64,000 nt of DNA from Kitasatospora albolonga (GTDB taxonomy: Bacteria > Actinomycetota > Actinomycetes > Streptomycetales > Streptomycetaceae). The translations under genes were made by a program, and so were the position numbers. Shown here in pieces: positions 16,324-25,566 of the stretch (the stretch's first letter is position 1; each line of letters starts with the position of its first letter). The stretch is from NCBI GenBank assembly GCA_002082585.1, contig CP020563.1, positions 1,606,001 through 1,670,000 of the forward strand, read 5' to 3'. Below the pieces are notes generated by a model. The model searched no databases, was not told the DNA's origin, and saw nothing but the letters and a program-made list of their open reading frames with translations.

Positions 16324-16352
16324 AAGGCGCAGCCCACCGGGGGCTGCGCCTT
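16324..16352 (-). terminator. Terminator-like hairpin inside the trp region
   Basis: Perfect 12-bp stem AAGGCGCAGCCC/GGGCTGCGCCTT with a five-base loop, located past the HGxxPAAW gene and just before the DUF2752 start. On the minus strand it would end the hisI-trpE-membrane gene transcript, implying a separate promoter for DUF2752-trpC-trpM-trpB-trpA. Confidence 0.65.
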
Positions 16353-16421
16353 GCTGCGTGTCGGCCGCGCGGCCGGGCCGGGGCGCCCTCCGCACGGCGT
16401 GCGGCCGGGGCCGGCTCCGGG

Positions 16422-16673
16422 TCAGCGCGAGACCTGGGCCTCTCCGGCGCGCGCCCGGGCCGCCGCCATCTCGGCGGACTCCTTCGGCATGCCGAGACCG
16501 GCGAGCTTCATGGCGTACCCGACGATGCCGCCGGCGAAGATCACGACGATACCGGCCCAGAAACCGAGGTGGTTGTTGGCCACCATGAAGACGCCTGCGA
16601 CGCAGAAACCGATGAAGGCGATGATGACACCGGTCCAGGCGGCCGGGGTGTGTCCGTGGCTGCTGCCCGCCAT
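16422..16673 (-). CDS. HGxxPAAW-family small membrane protein
   Basis: 83 residues from the ATG at 16673 (GGGAG upstream); longer in-frame starts lack support. It begins MAGSSHGHTPAAWTG, the motif that names this actinobacterial family, followed by two membrane segments (VIIAFIGFCVAGVFMVA and FWAGIVVIFAGGIVGYAM) and a charged tail. Function is unknown. It is regularly found between trpE and trpC in Streptomyces, which is all the context says about its job. Confidence 0.85.
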   Translation of the reverse strand: MAGSSHGHTPAAWTGVIIAFIGFCVAGVFMVANNHLGFWAGIVVIFAGGIVGYAMKLAGLGMPKESAEMAAARARAGEAQVSR

Positions 16674-16791
16674 GAGTTGCTCCCTGTTGGTGTTGCGCGT
16701 GGGTACCGCTGTAGCTGTCGCTCGACGGCTCGCTTCCATTGTCCCGTACGGGACGGCGGGACGTGAGCGGGGGGTCACCCCTCGGGAGTGT

Positions 16792-17604
16792 CTAGGGCCT
16801 CTCGCCCGTCGGGTCCTCGCCCCGGTCCAGGGCCTTCCACAGCTCCTCGGGCCGGTCCGGGTCGGGGGCGGTGCGGGGCGCCTTGCGGGGGCGCGGGGTG
16901 CCGTCGCGCTCGTAGCGGCCCGACATCGTGGGCCAGCGGCTGCCGTAGCGCAGGGCCAGCAGCCCGGCGAGCAGGATCAGCAGGCCCCCGGCGGCGGTGA
17001 CGTACGGCCAGGCGGTGTGGGTGAGGGCGTCGATGGTGGCCGCCGCGTCCCCGGTGGCGCGGGCGGCCTCCGCGTCGAGGGCCGTCCGGTCGGAGGCGCC
17101 CGCCCAGGCGCTGATCGCGGCCCCGAGGCCGCTGAGCGCGAGCAGGACGGCGACGGTGCGGCGGCCCGCGCCCCGGACGGCGAAGACCGCGACGAGGGCG
17201 GCCAGGCCGACGATCGCCAGGGCGGCCGGGACGCCGGTGACGTCCTGGCCGTCGGCGGTCAGCGGCAGGGCGCCCCCGCCGGTGGCCGCCCGGCCCTCGG
17301 CCCAGGTCCGGCCGGAGGCCAGGAGGACGACGGTCGAACCGGCCGCCCCCAGGAGCAGCCCGGCCGCGAGGGACCGGCGGCTGCCCGTGGAGTCGGGCGC
17401 GGAACCGGGGGCCGGGTCGGCCACGGAACCGGGGCCCGACGCGGACTCGGGACCGGAGTCCGAGGCGGACTCGGGACCGGAGTCCGAGGCGGACTCGGGA
17501 CCCGGGGCCGGGTCCGCTGCGGAACCGGAGTCGGACGCGGAACCGGGGGTGGCGGCGGGCTCGGTGGTTCGGGCACGGGGCGGGGGTACGGGGACAGCAC
17601 TCAC
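16792..17604 (-). CDS. Trp-region conserved membrane protein (TIGR02234-like)
   Basis: About 270 residues from the GTG at 17604; GTG at 17613 is an alternative three codons longer. A Pro/Ser/Asp-rich N-terminus contains a repeated ESASDSGP unit, followed by four membrane segments with a conserved extracytoplasmic loop (ASGRTWAEG), then a charged tail. The architecture and location directly after trpE match the 'Trp region conserved hypothetical membrane protein' family of actinobacteria. Function is unknown; a link to tryptophan metabolism is by gene context only. Confidence 0.8.
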   Translation of the reverse strand: MSAVPVPPPRARTTEPAATPGSASDSGSAADPAPGPESASDSGPESASDSGPESASGPGSVADPAPGSAPDSTGSRRSLAAGLLLGAAGSTVVLLASGRTWAEGRAATGGGALPLTADGQDVTGVPAALAIVGLAALVAVFAVRGAGRRTVAVLLALSGLGAAISAWAGASDRTALDAEAARATGDAAATIDALTHTAWPYVTAAGGLLILLAGLLALRYGSRWPTMSGRYERDGTPRPRKAPRTAPDPDRPEELWKALDRGEDPTGERP

Positions 17605-17627
17605 GCGTTCCACTATCCCCTACCGCC

Positions 17628-19121
17628 TCAGCGGTCGTGGAGCCGGTTGGCGGTATGGACGGCGCGCAGGACGGCGGCGGCCTTGTTGCGGCACTCGGTG
17701 TCCTCCGCGACCGGGTCCGAGTCGGCGACGACACCGGCACCCGCCTGCACGTACGCCGTACCGTCACGCAGCAGCGCGGTGCGGATGGCGATCGCGGTGT
17801 CGGAGTCCCCGGCGAAGTCGAGATAGCCGACGCAGCCTCCGTACAGCCCCCGGCGGCTCGGTTCCAGCTCCTCGATGATCTGCATCGCGCGGGGCTTGGG
17901 GGCGCCGGAGAGGGTGCCCGCGGGGAAGCAGGCGGTGAGGACGTCGAAGGCGGTGCGGTCCTCGGTGACGCGGCCGGTGACGGTGGAGACGATGTGCATG
18001 ACGTGGGAGTACCGCTCGATCGACATGAAGTCGACGACCTCCACGCTGCCCGGTTCGCAGACCCGCCCCAGGTCGTTGCGGCCGAGGTCGACGAGCATCA
18101 GGTGCTCGGCGCGCTCCTTGGGGTCGGCGAGCAGTTCCTCGGCGAGCGCCTGGTCCTCCTGCGGGGTGGCGCCCCGGTGCCGGGTCCCGGCGATCGGGTG
18201 GACCATCGCGCGGCCGTCCTCGACCTTGACGAGGGCCTCGGGGCTGGAGCCGACGACGTCGAACCCGTCGAAGCGGAAGAGATACATGTACGGCGACGGG
18301 TTGGTGGCCCGCAGCACCCGGTAGACGTCCAGGGCGCTCGCCGTGCACGGGGTCTCGAAGCGCTGGGAGGGCACGACCTGGAACGCCTCGCCCGCCCGGA
18401 TGCGCTCCTTGATGTCCTCCACGGCCTCCTGGTACGCCTCGCCGCCCCAGAGCGCGGTGTACGGCGGCAGCTCGGACGGGGGCAGGACGGCCGGGGCGTT
18501 CTCCACCGGGCGGCGCAGGTCCTGTTCCATCGCGTCGAGGCGGGCGACGGCGTCCGCGTACGCCTCGTCGACGCCGGTGGAGAGGTCGTTGTGGTTGATC
18601 GCGTTGGCGATCAGCAGGACCGTGCCGTTCTGGTGGTCGAGGACGGCGAGGTCCGAGGTGAGGAGCATGGTCAGCTCGGGGAGCTTCAGGTCGTCGCCGC
18701 CGTGCTCGCCGATCTTCTCCAGGCGGCGGACGACGTCGTAGCCGAGGTAGCCGACCATGCCGCCGGTGAACGGGGGGAGGCCCGCGTCGCCCACCAGGTC
18801 GCGGGGGGTGTGCAGGGTCTCGACGGTGGCGCGCAGGGCCTCCAGCGGGTCGCCGTCGACCGGGACGCCGACGGGCGGGGTGCCGAGCCAGTGGGCCGCG
18901 CCGTCGCGGGCGGTGAGGGTGGCGTCGCTGCGGACGCCGATGAAGGAGTAGCGCGACCAGGTGCGGCCGTTCTCCGCGGACTCCAGCAGGAAGGTGCCGG
19001 GGCGCTCGGCGGCGAGCTTGCGGTACAGCCCGACCGGGGTGTCGCCGTCCGCGAGGAGGCGGCGGCTGACGGGGACGACACGGCGGTCGACGGCCAGCTT
19101 GCGGAAGGTGTCGAGATCCAT
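17628..19121 (-). CDS. trpE: Anthranilate synthase component I
   Basis: 497 residues. It makes anthranilate from chorismate with ammonia supplied by a TrpG-type amidotransferase, which is not encoded in this window. The feedback-binding motif LLES (in FLLESAENG) predicts tryptophan inhibition. The chorismate-binding domain has [21 protein letters not shown] and [14 protein letters not shown] at 19121, nine bases after the hisI stop, so trpE is expressed with hisI, an unusual his-trp linkage that is normal for Streptomyces. No leader peptide or attenuator is visible in front of it. Confidence 0.96.
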   Translation of the reverse strand: MDLDTFRKLAVDRRVVPVSRRLLADGDTPVGLYRKLAAERPGTFLLESAENGRTWSRYSFIGVRSDATLTARDGAAHWLGTPPVGVPVDGDPLEALRATVETLHTPRDLVGDAGLPPFTGGMVGYLGYDVVRRLEKIGEHGGDDLKLPELTMLLTSDLAVLDHQNGTVLLIANAINHNDLSTGVDEAYADAVARLDAMEQDLRRPVENAPAVLPPSELPPYTALWGGEAYQEAVEDIKERIRAGEAFQVVPSQRFETPCTASALDVYRVLRATNPSPYMYLFRFDGFDVVGSSPEALVKVEDGRAMVHPIAGTRHRGATPQEDQALAEELLADPKERAEHLMLVDLGRNDLGRVCEPGSVEVVDFMSIERYSHVMHIVSTVTGRVTEDRTAFDVLTACFPAGTLSGAPKPRAMQIIEELEPSRRGLYGGCVGYLDFAGDSDTAIAIRTALLRDGTAYVQAGAGVVADSDPVAEDTECRNKAAAVLRAVHTANRLHDR

Positions 19122-19130
19122 GGCCGGACC

Positions 19131-19511
19131 TTAGCTGTCGAGGAGGGTGAGGACGTCGGCGTCGAAACAGGTGCGGTCGCCCGTGTGGCAGGCGACGCCC
19201 GTCTGGTCGACCTTGACGAGCACGGTGTCGGCGTCGCAGTCCAGGGCGACGGACTTCACCCGCTGGATGTGGCCGGAGGTGTCGCCCTTGACCCAGTACT
19301 CCTGGCGGCTGCGCGACCAGTAGGTGCAGCGGCCCGTGGTGAGGGTGCGGTGCAGCGCCTCGTCGTCCATCCAGCCGAGCATCAGCACCTCGCCCGTGTC
19401 GTACTGCTGGGCGATGGCCGGGACCAGTCCGTCGGCGCCGCGCCTGAGGCGGGCGGCGATGGCGGGGTCGAGGCTGCTGGCGGGCGGCGTGGGGCCGGGC
19501 GTGCTGGTCAT
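19131..19511 (-). CDS. hisI: Phosphoribosyl-AMP cyclohydrolase
   Basis: 126 residues, the HisI half without a HisE fusion. It opens the purine ring of PR-AMP. Signatures: [25 protein letters not shown] and the cysteine-rich zinc/magnesium region [10 protein letters not shown]...[15 protein letters not shown] at 19511 with GGGG close upstream. It is the first gene of the trpE-containing minus-strand transcript and diverges from the gene at 19596. The other his genes are 2.7 kb upstream in a separate cluster; hisG and hisE are not in this window. Confidence 0.95.
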   Translation of the reverse strand: MTSTPGPTPPASSLDPAIAARLRRGADGLVPAIAQQYDTGEVLMLGWMDDEALHRTLTTGRCTYWSRSRQEYWVKGDTSGHIQRVKSVALDCDADTVLVKVDQTGVACHTGDRTCFDADVLTLLDS

Positions 19512-19595
19512 GGCCCCATTGTGCCGTGGCGGCGCGGGCTTCCCGGGCGGACGTCCACTGGGCGGACCGGGGGTGACCGCCGTACGCTGGCGGGC

Positions 19596-20228
19596 ATGTC
19601 GACCCATGCGAAGCGTGAACGTCTTCTGCTCGCCGACCTGTTGGAGGCGGCGGGACCCGAGGCCCTGACCCTGTGCGACGGTTGGAAGACCCGCGACCTG
19701 GCCGCCCATGTGGTGGTCCGTGAGCGCCGCGCCGACGCGGCGGGCGGGCTGGTGATCGGCGCCCTGAAGGGCCGGCTGGAGCGGGTGCAGGCGGAGTTCA
19801 CGGCGAAGCCGTACGAGGAACTGATCCAGCTCATCCGTACGGGCCCGCCCCGGTTCTCGCCGATGTCCCTGAAGCAGATCGACGAGGCGGCGAACACGGT
19901 GGAGTTCTTCATCCACGCGGAGGACGTGCGCCGGGCCCAGCCGGACTGGTCGCGGCGCGAGCTGGACCCGGTCTTCGCCGACGCGCTCTGGGCACGGACC
20001 GAGAAGACCGCCCGGCTGCTGGGGCGCAAGTCCCCGGTGGGCCTGGTGCTGCGCCGCCCGGACGGCCGTACGGCGGTGGCGCACAAGGGCGCCCCGGTGG
20101 TGACGGTGACCGGGGAGCCCTCGGAGCTGCTGCTGTTCGCGTTCGGGCGGCAGGACGCGGCGGACGTGCAGGTGGAGGGCGAGAAGGACGCGGTGGACCG
20201 GCTGCACCGGGCCGCGCTGGGGATGTAG
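19596..20228 (+). CDS. TIGR03085-type maleylpyruvate isomerase/DinB-like protein
   Basis: 210 residues. The N-terminal helical bundle ([36 protein letters not shown]) with a histidine in AAHVV is typical of mycothiol-dependent maleylpyruvate isomerase N-domain proteins (DinB-like metal-binding four-helix bundle). It fits the actinobacterial TIGR03085 family, whose substrate is unknown; mycothiol-linked chemistry is possible by analogy. The gene is divergent from hisI and convergent with the PucR regulator. ATG at 19596 follows a GGCGGGC stretch. Confidence 0.8.
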   Translation: MSTHAKRERLLLADLLEAAGPEALTLCDGWKTRDLAAHVVVRERRADAAGGLVIGALKGRLERVQAEFTAKPYEELIQLIRTGPPRFSPMSLKQIDEAANTVEFFIHAEDVRRAQPDWSRRELDPVFADALWARTEKTARLLGRKSPVGLVLRRPDGRTAVAHKGAPVVTVTGEPSELLLFAFGRQDAADVQVEGEKDAVDRLHRAALGM

Positions 20229-20246
20229 CGGGCCTGGGGAGGGGCG

Positions 20247-21905
20247 CTACGTCCCCAGCAGCCGCCGGGCCGCCAGGGCGAGGGAGACCTCCACGGCGTC
20301 CCGGGGGCGGGTCAGACAGCGGCCCGTGAGCTGTTCGAAGCGGCGGAGCCGGTTGAGGACGGTGTTCCGGTGGCAGTAGAGCCGCGCGCCCGCCCGCTGT
20401 GCCGAGCCGTCCGCGTCCAGCCAGGCCGTCAGCGTCTCCACGATGACGTCCCGGTCGGAGGGGTCGAGCCGGTCCAGCGGGCCGAGCACCCGGTCGGCGA
20501 GGGCGGAGCCGAGGGCCGGGGAGGAGACGACGAGGGCGTCCGGGAGGTGCTCGTCGAGCAGGACGGTGCCCCCGGTGGCCGGGCAGGCCCGCAGCGCGGT
20601 CTCCGCCAGCCGCCGGGCGTCCCCGAGCGCGGCCAGCCCGTCGACGGCGGAGCCGATGCCCGCCCGGGTGCCGGTGGCGGCGGAGGCATCGAGCGCGGCG
20701 GCGATGGCGTGCAGCTCGCCGAGGTCGCCCGCCTCGCCGGTGAGCGGGAGGATCGCGAACTCGGCGTCGGGGCCGGAGTGCCAGAGGGGGGCGGCGGGGC
20801 GGTACGGGGGCGCGTGCGGGGCGGTGTGCGGCGCGATGTGCGGTCCGGTGTGCGACCTCGCGTGGGGTCCGGCGTACGGCTCCGTGTCCGAGGGGCGGTC
20901 CGGGGGCGCGTGCGGTCCGGCGTGCGGTCCGGCGTACGGCTCCGTGTCCGAGGGGCGGTCCGGGGGCGCGTGCGGTCCGGCGTACGGCTCCGCTTCCGAG
21001 GGGCGGTCGGGGCCGGGCCGCGTGCGCGGGAGCTGGGCCGTGTCGGGGCCCGTCCGCCCGTACGGGGTGGTCGTCGCGGTCGCCGGGGCCGTGGAAGCCA
21101 TCGGAGCCGTGGGAGCCGTCAGGGCCGGGTCCGGCGAGGACACCGCCGACAGGGACGCGACCGGCAGGCTCAGGGGCGGCCGGGCGGCGGCCCCCGGCTG
21201 TCGCGGTCCGCGCGGGGCGGAGGCGACCGCGAGTACGGCGTACCGCCCCTGTTCCGGCAGGCCCAGCATGGCCGCCGCCTCGCCGAGGTCCGCGATCCGG
21301 GCGGTCCCGTCGAGCAGCGCCGCGATCATCAGCCGCTGCTGGTTCTCGCGCCGCCAGGACAGCCGCCGCTCGGCCTGCCGGTAGGCGTCCGCGACGATCC
21401 CGCAGTGCTCGTCGACGAAGTTCCACACATCGGCGGCGACATGGACGAGCAGCCGTACGTCGTCGGGGTCGCGGCGGGCCGTCTCGTCCACCAGGTCCTG
21501 CCAGACCATCGCCCCGCCCATCCGGAAGGCGTGCAGGACGGCGTCGAGCGGGACGCCCTGTCCGGCGCGGATCTCGCCGATCCAGCGGGAGGTGCGGTGG
21601 GCGGCGTCGCGGTACTCCCGGGGCTGGATCAGGGAGCCGACGTTGTGCCGCAGGGAGTGGTGGACCTCCTGCCAGACCTCGGCCCGGTCGGAGTCGATCG
21701 CCGCCCGGTAGCCGGGCTCCTGCTCGTACAGGGCCTCGACAAGCCGGTCGGTGAGGGCCGGGAGCGAGGCGACGAGGGTCCGGGCGGCCCGGTGCAGCAC
21801 CTCCACGGACGCGCGGTCGGCCAGGGAACGGAAGCGCTGGGGCAAGGGCGCCGCGGTGTGGGTGCCGTGCGGCACCGCGATCCGCGGACGTACGACCTGG
21901 GGCAT
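20247..21905 (-). CDS. PucR/CdaR-type transcriptional regulator with internal repeat insertion
   Basis: 552 residues from the ATG at 21905 (GGTGGAGG five bases upstream). The N-terminal half is a sensory region (helical, DRLVEALYEQEPGYR...RTSRWIGEIRAGQGV), and the C-terminus has the PucR helix-turn-helix: LDADGSAQRAGARLYCHRNTVLNRLRR. Between them, a GGDEF-like middle domain is interrupted by about 170 residues of Pro/Ala/Thr-rich sequence containing tandem DRPSDTEPYAGPHA units. The target genes are unknown; no substrate-specific catabolic genes sit next to it. It is a single-gene transcript, convergent with 19596-20228. Confidence 0.85.
   Translation of the reverse strand: MPQVVRPRIAVPHGTHTAAPLPQRFRSLADRASVEVLHRAARTLVASLPALTDRLVEALYEQEPGYRAAIDSDRAEVWQEVHHSLRHNVGSLIQPREYRDAAHRTSRWIGEIRAGQGVPLDAVLHAFRMGGAMVWQDLVDETARRDPDDVRLLVHVAADVWNFVDEHCGIVADAYRQAERRLSWRRENQQRLMIAALLDGTARIADLGEAAAMLGLPEQGRYAVLAVASAPRGPRQPGAAARPPLSLPVASLSAVSSPDPALTAPTAPMASTAPATATTTPYGRTGPDTAQLPRTRPGPDRPSEAEPYAGPHAPPDRPSDTEPYAGPHAGPHAPPDRPSDTEPYAGPHARSHTGPHIAPHTAPHAPPYRPAAPLWHSGPDAEFAILPLTGEAGDLGELHAIAAALDASAATGTRAGIGSAVDGLAALGDARRLAETALRACPATGGTVLLDEHLPDALVVSSPALGSALADRVLGPLDRLDPSDRDVIVETLTAWLDADGSAQRAGARLYCHRNTVLNRLRRFEQLTGRCLTRPRDAVEVSLALAARRLLGT
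20870..21006 (-). repeat. Tandem repeats inside the PucR-type gene
   Basis: About three imperfect units of 48-60 bp, each with TCCGTGTCCGAGGGGCGGTC and GTGCGGTCCGGCGTACGG (plus-strand reading), encode the PDRPSDTEPYAGPHA repeats. One unit has an extra GPHA from a local duplication. The repeats keep the reading frame. Confidence 0.8.
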
Positions 21906-22115
21906 GGCGGCCTCCACCGGGAATCGGCCGGCTGTGCGTACGGCCGGCCCGGAGCGCCCGGCCCGGCGGGGCAGGGCACAGCCGAATGATCCTGACGCCC
22001 GCAGAATGGCATACCGCCCGGTCGGTACCTAGGGGTCTGCGCGGAACTTGTCATCACGGTCTCGCAACCACCCGTCCGTCACGGGCCCGGCGGGCTCCGC
22101 GAGCCGGACGGCCGG

Positions 22116-22211
22116 GACCAGCTACCCCCACCGCCCGTACACACCGGAACCAGCTCCCCCCGCCGCCCATACACACCGGAACCAACTCCCCCGCCACCCA
22201 TTACATACGCG
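22116..22211. repeat. Three 32-bp tandem repeats
   Basis: Units 22116-22147, 22148-22179 and 22180-22211 share ACCAGCTCCCCC, GCCC and ACACACCGG; the third is more diverged. There are no spacers, so this is not a CRISPR array. Confidence 0.85.
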
Positions 22212-22213
22212 TC

Positions 22214-22256
22214 GGCGGCATCACCCGTCCCGGCGGACCGGACCGGTGATGCCGCC
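22214..22256 (-). terminator. Terminator of the his operon
   Basis: Perfect 12-bp inverted repeat GGCGGCATCACC/GGTGATGCCGCC (22214-22225, 22245-22256) with a 19-base loop, 17 bases past the hisF stop on the minus strand. Confidence 0.75.
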
Positions 22257-22272
22257 TCGGCTCCGTACGGAC

Positions 22273-23028
22273 TCAGCGGACCGGGTGTCCCGCCTCCCGC
22301 AGCGCGTTCTTGACCTCGGAGATCCGCAGGTCGCCGAAGTGGAACACCGACGCAGCCAGCACCGCGTCCGCGCCCGCCTCGATCGCCGGGGCGAAGTCCG
22401 CGAGGCGGCCCGCGCCGCCGGAGGCGATGACGGGGACGGTGACGTGCTTGCGTACCGCCTCGATCATCTCCGTGTCGTACCCGTCCTTCGTGCCGTCCGC
22501 GTCCATCGAGTTGAGCAGGATCTCGCCCGCGCCCAGCTCGGCGGCCCGGTGGGCCCACTCGACGGCGTCGATGCCGGTGCCCTTGCGGCCGCCGTGGGTG
22601 GTGACCTCGAAGGTGCCCTCCGGGGTGCGGCGGGCGTCGACCGAGAGCACCAGGACCTGGCGGCCGAAGCGTTCGGCGATCTCGCGGATGAGGTCGGGGC
22701 GGGCGATGGCGGCGGTGTTGACGCCGACCTTGTCCGCCCCGGCGCGCAGCAGCTTGTCCACGTCGTCGGGGGTGCGGACGCCGCCGCCCACCGTGAGCGG
22801 GATGAAGACCTGCTCGGCGGTGCGGCGGACCACGTCGTACGTGGTCTCGCGGTCGCCGCTGGAGGCGGTGATGTCGAGGAAGGTCAGCTCGTCGGCGCCC
22901 TCGGCGTCGTACAGCTTGGCCATCTCGACGGGGTCGCCCGCATCGCGCAGGTTCTGGAAGTTGACGCCCTTGACGACCCGGCCGTTGTCGACGTCGAGGC
23001 AGGGGATGACCCGTACGGCGAGGCTCAC
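22273..23028 (-). CDS. hisF: Imidazole glycerol phosphate synthase, cyclase subunit
   Basis: 251 residues, a TIM-barrel that works with HisH to form imidazole glycerol phosphate and AICAR. Signatures: [16 protein letters not shown] with the first catalytic Asp, [15 protein letters not shown] and ASGGAG. GTG at 23028 overlaps the RidA stop (GTGA). It is the last gene of the his operon, followed by a terminator. Confidence 0.96.
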   Translation of the reverse strand: MSLAVRVIPCLDVDNGRVVKGVNFQNLRDAGDPVEMAKLYDAEGADELTFLDITASSGDRETTYDVVRRTAEQVFIPLTVGGGVRTPDDVDKLLRAGADKVGVNTAAIARPDLIREIAERFGRQVLVLSVDARRTPEGTFEVTTHGGRKGTGIDAVEWAHRAAELGAGEILLNSMDADGTKDGYDTEMIEAVRKHVTVPVIASGGAGRLADFAPAIEAGADAVLAASVFHFGDLRISEVKNALREAGHPVR

Positions 23029-23432
23029 TTCGCGCCTCCCCGGTACGCCTCGACCTCGACCTCGACGACCAGGCTCGGGTCGACGAACCCGGACACGATG
23101 ATCATGGAGGCGGCGGGGCGGACGGCGTCGAACAGCTCCTTGTGGGCGCGGCCGATCTCGTCCACGTCCCGGGCGTGCGTGATGTACATCCGGGTGCGGA
23201 CGACGTCCTCGCGGCCCAGGCCCACCTGTTCCAGCGCCGCGAACGCGACGTCGAAGGAGGTGATGGCCTGCTCGTACGGGGAGCCCGCGGCGATCTGGCC
23301 GTTGACCACGGAGGTGCATCCGGCGACCAGGACGAGGCCGCCCGGGAGTTCGACGGCGCGCGAGTAGCCGAACTTCTCCTCCCAGGGGGCGCCGGTGGAG
23401 ATCCGGCGCACAGCGGAAGCGGCGTCCGTCAT
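23025..23432 (-). CDS. RidA-family enamine/imine deaminase
   Basis: 135 residues, a YjgF/RidA-fold protein, normally a trimer that hydrolyses reactive enamines made by PLP enzymes. Visible features: [20 protein letters not shown], the Arg-containing [13 protein letters not shown] region and the C-terminal [17 protein letters not shown]. It sits inside the his operon between priA and hisF with overlaps on both sides, as is common in actinobacteria; a role in protecting histidine or branched-chain synthesis from imine damage is plausible but not shown here. Confidence 0.88.
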   Translation of the reverse strand: MTDAASAVRRISTGAPWEEKFGYSRAVELPGGLVLVAGCTSVVNGQIAAGSPYEQAITSFDVAFAALEQVGLGREDVVRTRMYITHARDVDEIGRAHKELFDAVRPAASMIIVSGFVDPSLVVEVEVEAYRGGAK

Positions 23433-24154
23433 ACGGCGACCGCCTTCAGCGCCTCTTCCAGCGTGAACGCCTTCGCGTACAGCGCCTTGCCGACGATCGC
23501 GCCCTCGACGCCTTCGGGGACGAGGAGGGAGATCGCGCGGAGGTCGTCCAGGGAGGAGACCCCGCCGGAGGCGACGACCGGGCGGTCGGTGACCGCGCAG
23601 ACGTCCCGCAGGAGGCCCAGGTTCGGGCCCTGGAGCGTGCCGTCCTTGGCGATGTCGGTGACCACGTACCGCGCGCAGCCCTCGGCGTCGAGGCGGGCGA
23701 GGGTCTCGTAGAGGTCGCCGCCGTCGCGGGTCCAGCCCCGGCCGCGCAGGGTGGTGCCCCGGACGTCGAGGCCGACGGCGATCTTGTCGCCGTGCTCGGC
23801 GATGACCTTGGCGACCCACTCCGGGGTCTCCAGGGCGGCCGTGCCGAGGTTGACGCGGCGGCAGCCGGTGGCGAGGGCGGCGGCGAGCGAGGCGTCGTCG
23901 CGGATGCCGCCGGAGAGCTCGACCTTGATGTCCATGGCCCCGGCGACCTCGGCGATCAGCTCCCGGTTGTCCCCGGTGCCGAAGGCGGCGTCCAGGTCGA
24001 CGAGGTGCAGCCACTCGGCACCGGCGCTCTGCCAGGCGAGGGCGGCCTCCAGCGGGGAGCCGTAGGAGGTCTCGGAGCCGGACTCGCCGTGGACGAGGCG
24101 GACGGCCTGGCCGTCACGGACGTCGACGGCGGGGAGCAGTTCAAGCTTCGGCAT
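23429..24154 (-). CDS. priA: Bifunctional HisA/TrpF phosphoribosyl isomerase
   Basis: 241 residues. The sequence is HisA-like: [19 protein letters not shown] (first catalytic Asp), [16 protein letters not shown] and TDIAKDGT with the second Asp. In actinobacteria this protein (PriA) isomerises both ProFAR in histidine synthesis and phosphoribosylanthranilate in tryptophan synthesis. The absence of a trpF gene beside trpC supports the dual role. ATG at 24154 overlaps the hisH stop by one base; its stop overlaps RidA. Confidence 0.95.
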   Translation of the reverse strand: MPKLELLPAVDVRDGQAVRLVHGESGSETSYGSPLEAALAWQSAGAEWLHLVDLDAAFGTGDNRELIAEVAGAMDIKVELSGGIRDDASLAAALATGCRRVNLGTAALETPEWVAKVIAEHGDKIAVGLDVRGTTLRGRGWTRDGGDLYETLARLDAEGCARYVVTDIAKDGTLQGPNLGLLRDVCAVTDRPVVASGGVSSLDDLRAISLLVPEGVEGAIVGKALYAKAFTLEEALKAVAV

Positions 24155-24795
24155 TACAGCGTCTCGATCCAGTTGGTCAGCAGCTGGGCGCCGGCATCGC
24201 CGGACTTCTCGGGGTGGAACTGGGTGGCCCACAGCGCGCCGTTCTCCACGGCGGCCACGAACCGTTCGCCGTGCGTGGCCCAAGTGACCTTGGGGGCACG
24301 GATCTTGGCGTTGGTCACTTCGAGGGACCAGTCGTGCGCCGCGTAGGAGTGCACGAAGTAGAAGCGGGCCTCGGGGTCCAGGCCCGCGAAGAGCCGGGAG
24401 CCCTCGGGGGCCTCGACGGTGTTCCAGCCCATGTGCGGGACGACGTCGGCCTTCAGGGGGCCGACCGTGCCGGGCCACTCGTCCAGGCCCTCGGTCTCCA
24501 CACCGTGCTCGATCCCCTTCTCGAAGAGGATCTGCATCCCGACGCAGATGCCCATGACGGGGCGTCCGCCGGAGAGCCTGCGGCCGATGATCCAGTCGCC
24601 GCGGGCCCGCTTCAGCCCGTCCATGCAGGCGGAGAACGCGCCGACGCCGGGGACGAGGAGCCCGTCGGCGTTCATCGCGCGGTCGTAGTCGCGGGTGATC
24701 TCGACGTCCGCGCCGACGTGGGCGAGGGCCCGCTCGGCGGAGCGGACGTTGCCAAAGCCGTAGTCGAAGACGACGACCTTCTTGGTGTCAGTCAT
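24154..24795 (-). CDS. hisH: Imidazole glycerol phosphate synthase, glutaminase subunit
   Basis: 213 residues, a class I glutamine amidotransferase supplying ammonia to HisF. The nucleophile is in GICVGMQ, the His-Glu pair in QFHPEKSG. It starts with ATG at 24795 ten bases after the small membrane gene and overlaps priA. The N-terminal [10 protein letters not shown] is the usual beta-1 strand. Confidence 0.96.
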   Translation of the reverse strand: MTDTKKVVVFDYGFGNVRSAERALAHVGADVEITRDYDRAMNADGLLVPGVGAFSACMDGLKRARGDWIIGRRLSGGRPVMGICVGMQILFEKGIEHGVETEGLDEWPGTVGPLKADVVPHMGWNTVEAPEGSRLFAGLDPEARFYFVHSYAAHDWSLEVTNAKIRAPKVTWATHGERFVAAVENGALWATQFHPEKSGDAGAQLLTNWIETL

Positions 24796-24805
24796 GGTCC
24801 GCCCC

Positions 24806-24973
24806 TCAGTCCCACAGGCCCTGAATCCGCAGGATGCCCGCCACCAGGCACATCACGGAGCCGATCGACAGCAGGACGATGACGCCCTTGGGCATCCCCT
24901 GCTTCACGAAGGAGTAGACGCCGCCGGCCAGGAAGAGGCCGACGACGATCAGGATGGTGTTGAGGCCGGTCAC
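24806..24973 (-). CDS. Small two-segment membrane protein of the his operon
   Basis: 55 residues: two hydrophobic segments ([19 protein letters not shown] and [19 protein letters not shown]) around a short KQGMPKG loop. GTG at 24973 overlaps the hisB stop (GTGA), and hisH starts ten bases downstream, so it is translated with the histidine enzymes. No function is known. The coupling and clean hydrophobic pattern argue that it is a real gene. Confidence 0.75.
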   Translation of the reverse strand: MTGLNTILIVVGLFLAGGVYSFVKQGMPKGVIVLLSIGSVMCLVAGILRIQGLWD

Positions 24974-25566
24974 AGGGCGCCCTTCGTGGAGGGCAGGATG
25001 CCGGCGGCGCGCGGGTCGTGCTCGGAGGCGTACCGCAGGGCGCGGGCGAGCGCCTTGAACTGGCACTCCACGATGTGGTGGGCGTTGCGCCCGTACGGGA
25101 CGTGGATGTGCAGGGCGATCTGGGCCTGGGCGACGAAGGACTCGAAGATGTGGCGGGTCATCGTCGTGTCGTACGTGCCGATCATCGGGGCCATGTTCTC
25201 CGGCTCGGTGTGTACCAGATAGGGGCGGCCGGAGAGGTCGACGGTGACCTGGGCGAGCGACTCGTCCAGGGGCACGGTGCAGTTGCCGAAGCGGTAGATG
25301 CCGACCTTGTCGCCGAGGGCCTGCTTGAAGGCGGCGCCGAGCGCGAGGGCGGTGTCCTCGATGGTGTGGTGGGTGTCGATGTGCAGGTCGCCCTCGGTCT
25401 TGACCGTGAGGTCGAAGAGGCCGTGGCGGCCGAGCTGGTCGAGCATGTGGTCGTAGAAGCCGACCCCGGTGGCGACATCGACCTTTCCGCTGCCGTCGAG
25501 GTTGATCTCGACCAGCACGGATGTTTCCTTGGTGGTGCGTTCCACGCGGCCTACGCGGGGGCTCAT
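24970..25566 (-). CDS. hisB: Imidazoleglycerol-phosphate dehydratase
   Basis: 198 residues, the stand-alone dehydratase without the phosphatase domain found in enteric HisB. Metal-binding motifs [14 protein letters not shown] and [12 protein letters not shown] are present. ATG at 25566 overlaps the hisC stop (ATGA). The enzyme makes imidazole acetol phosphate for HisC. Confidence 0.96.
   Translation of the reverse strand: MSPRVGRVERTTKETSVLVEINLDGSGKVDVATGVGFYDHMLDQLGRHGLFDLTVKTEGDLHIDTHHTIEDTALALGAAFKQALGDKVGIYRFGNCTVPLDESLAQVTVDLSGRPYLVHTEPENMAPMIGTYDTTMTRHIFESFVAQAQIALHIHVPYGRNAHHIVECQFKALARALRYASEHDPRAAGILPSTKGAL

Larger units (their letters stand above)
21906..22272. other. Intergenic stretch between PucR gene and hisF
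   Basis: Contains the upstream region of the PucR-type gene, three 32-bp tandem repeats (22116-22211) and the his terminator. No coding region, RNA gene or clear promoter is recognisable. Confidence 0.5.

Noticed and set aside
22116..22211. Possible small CRISPR array
   Set aside because: The 32-bp units are directly adjacent with no spacers, and no cas genes are present.
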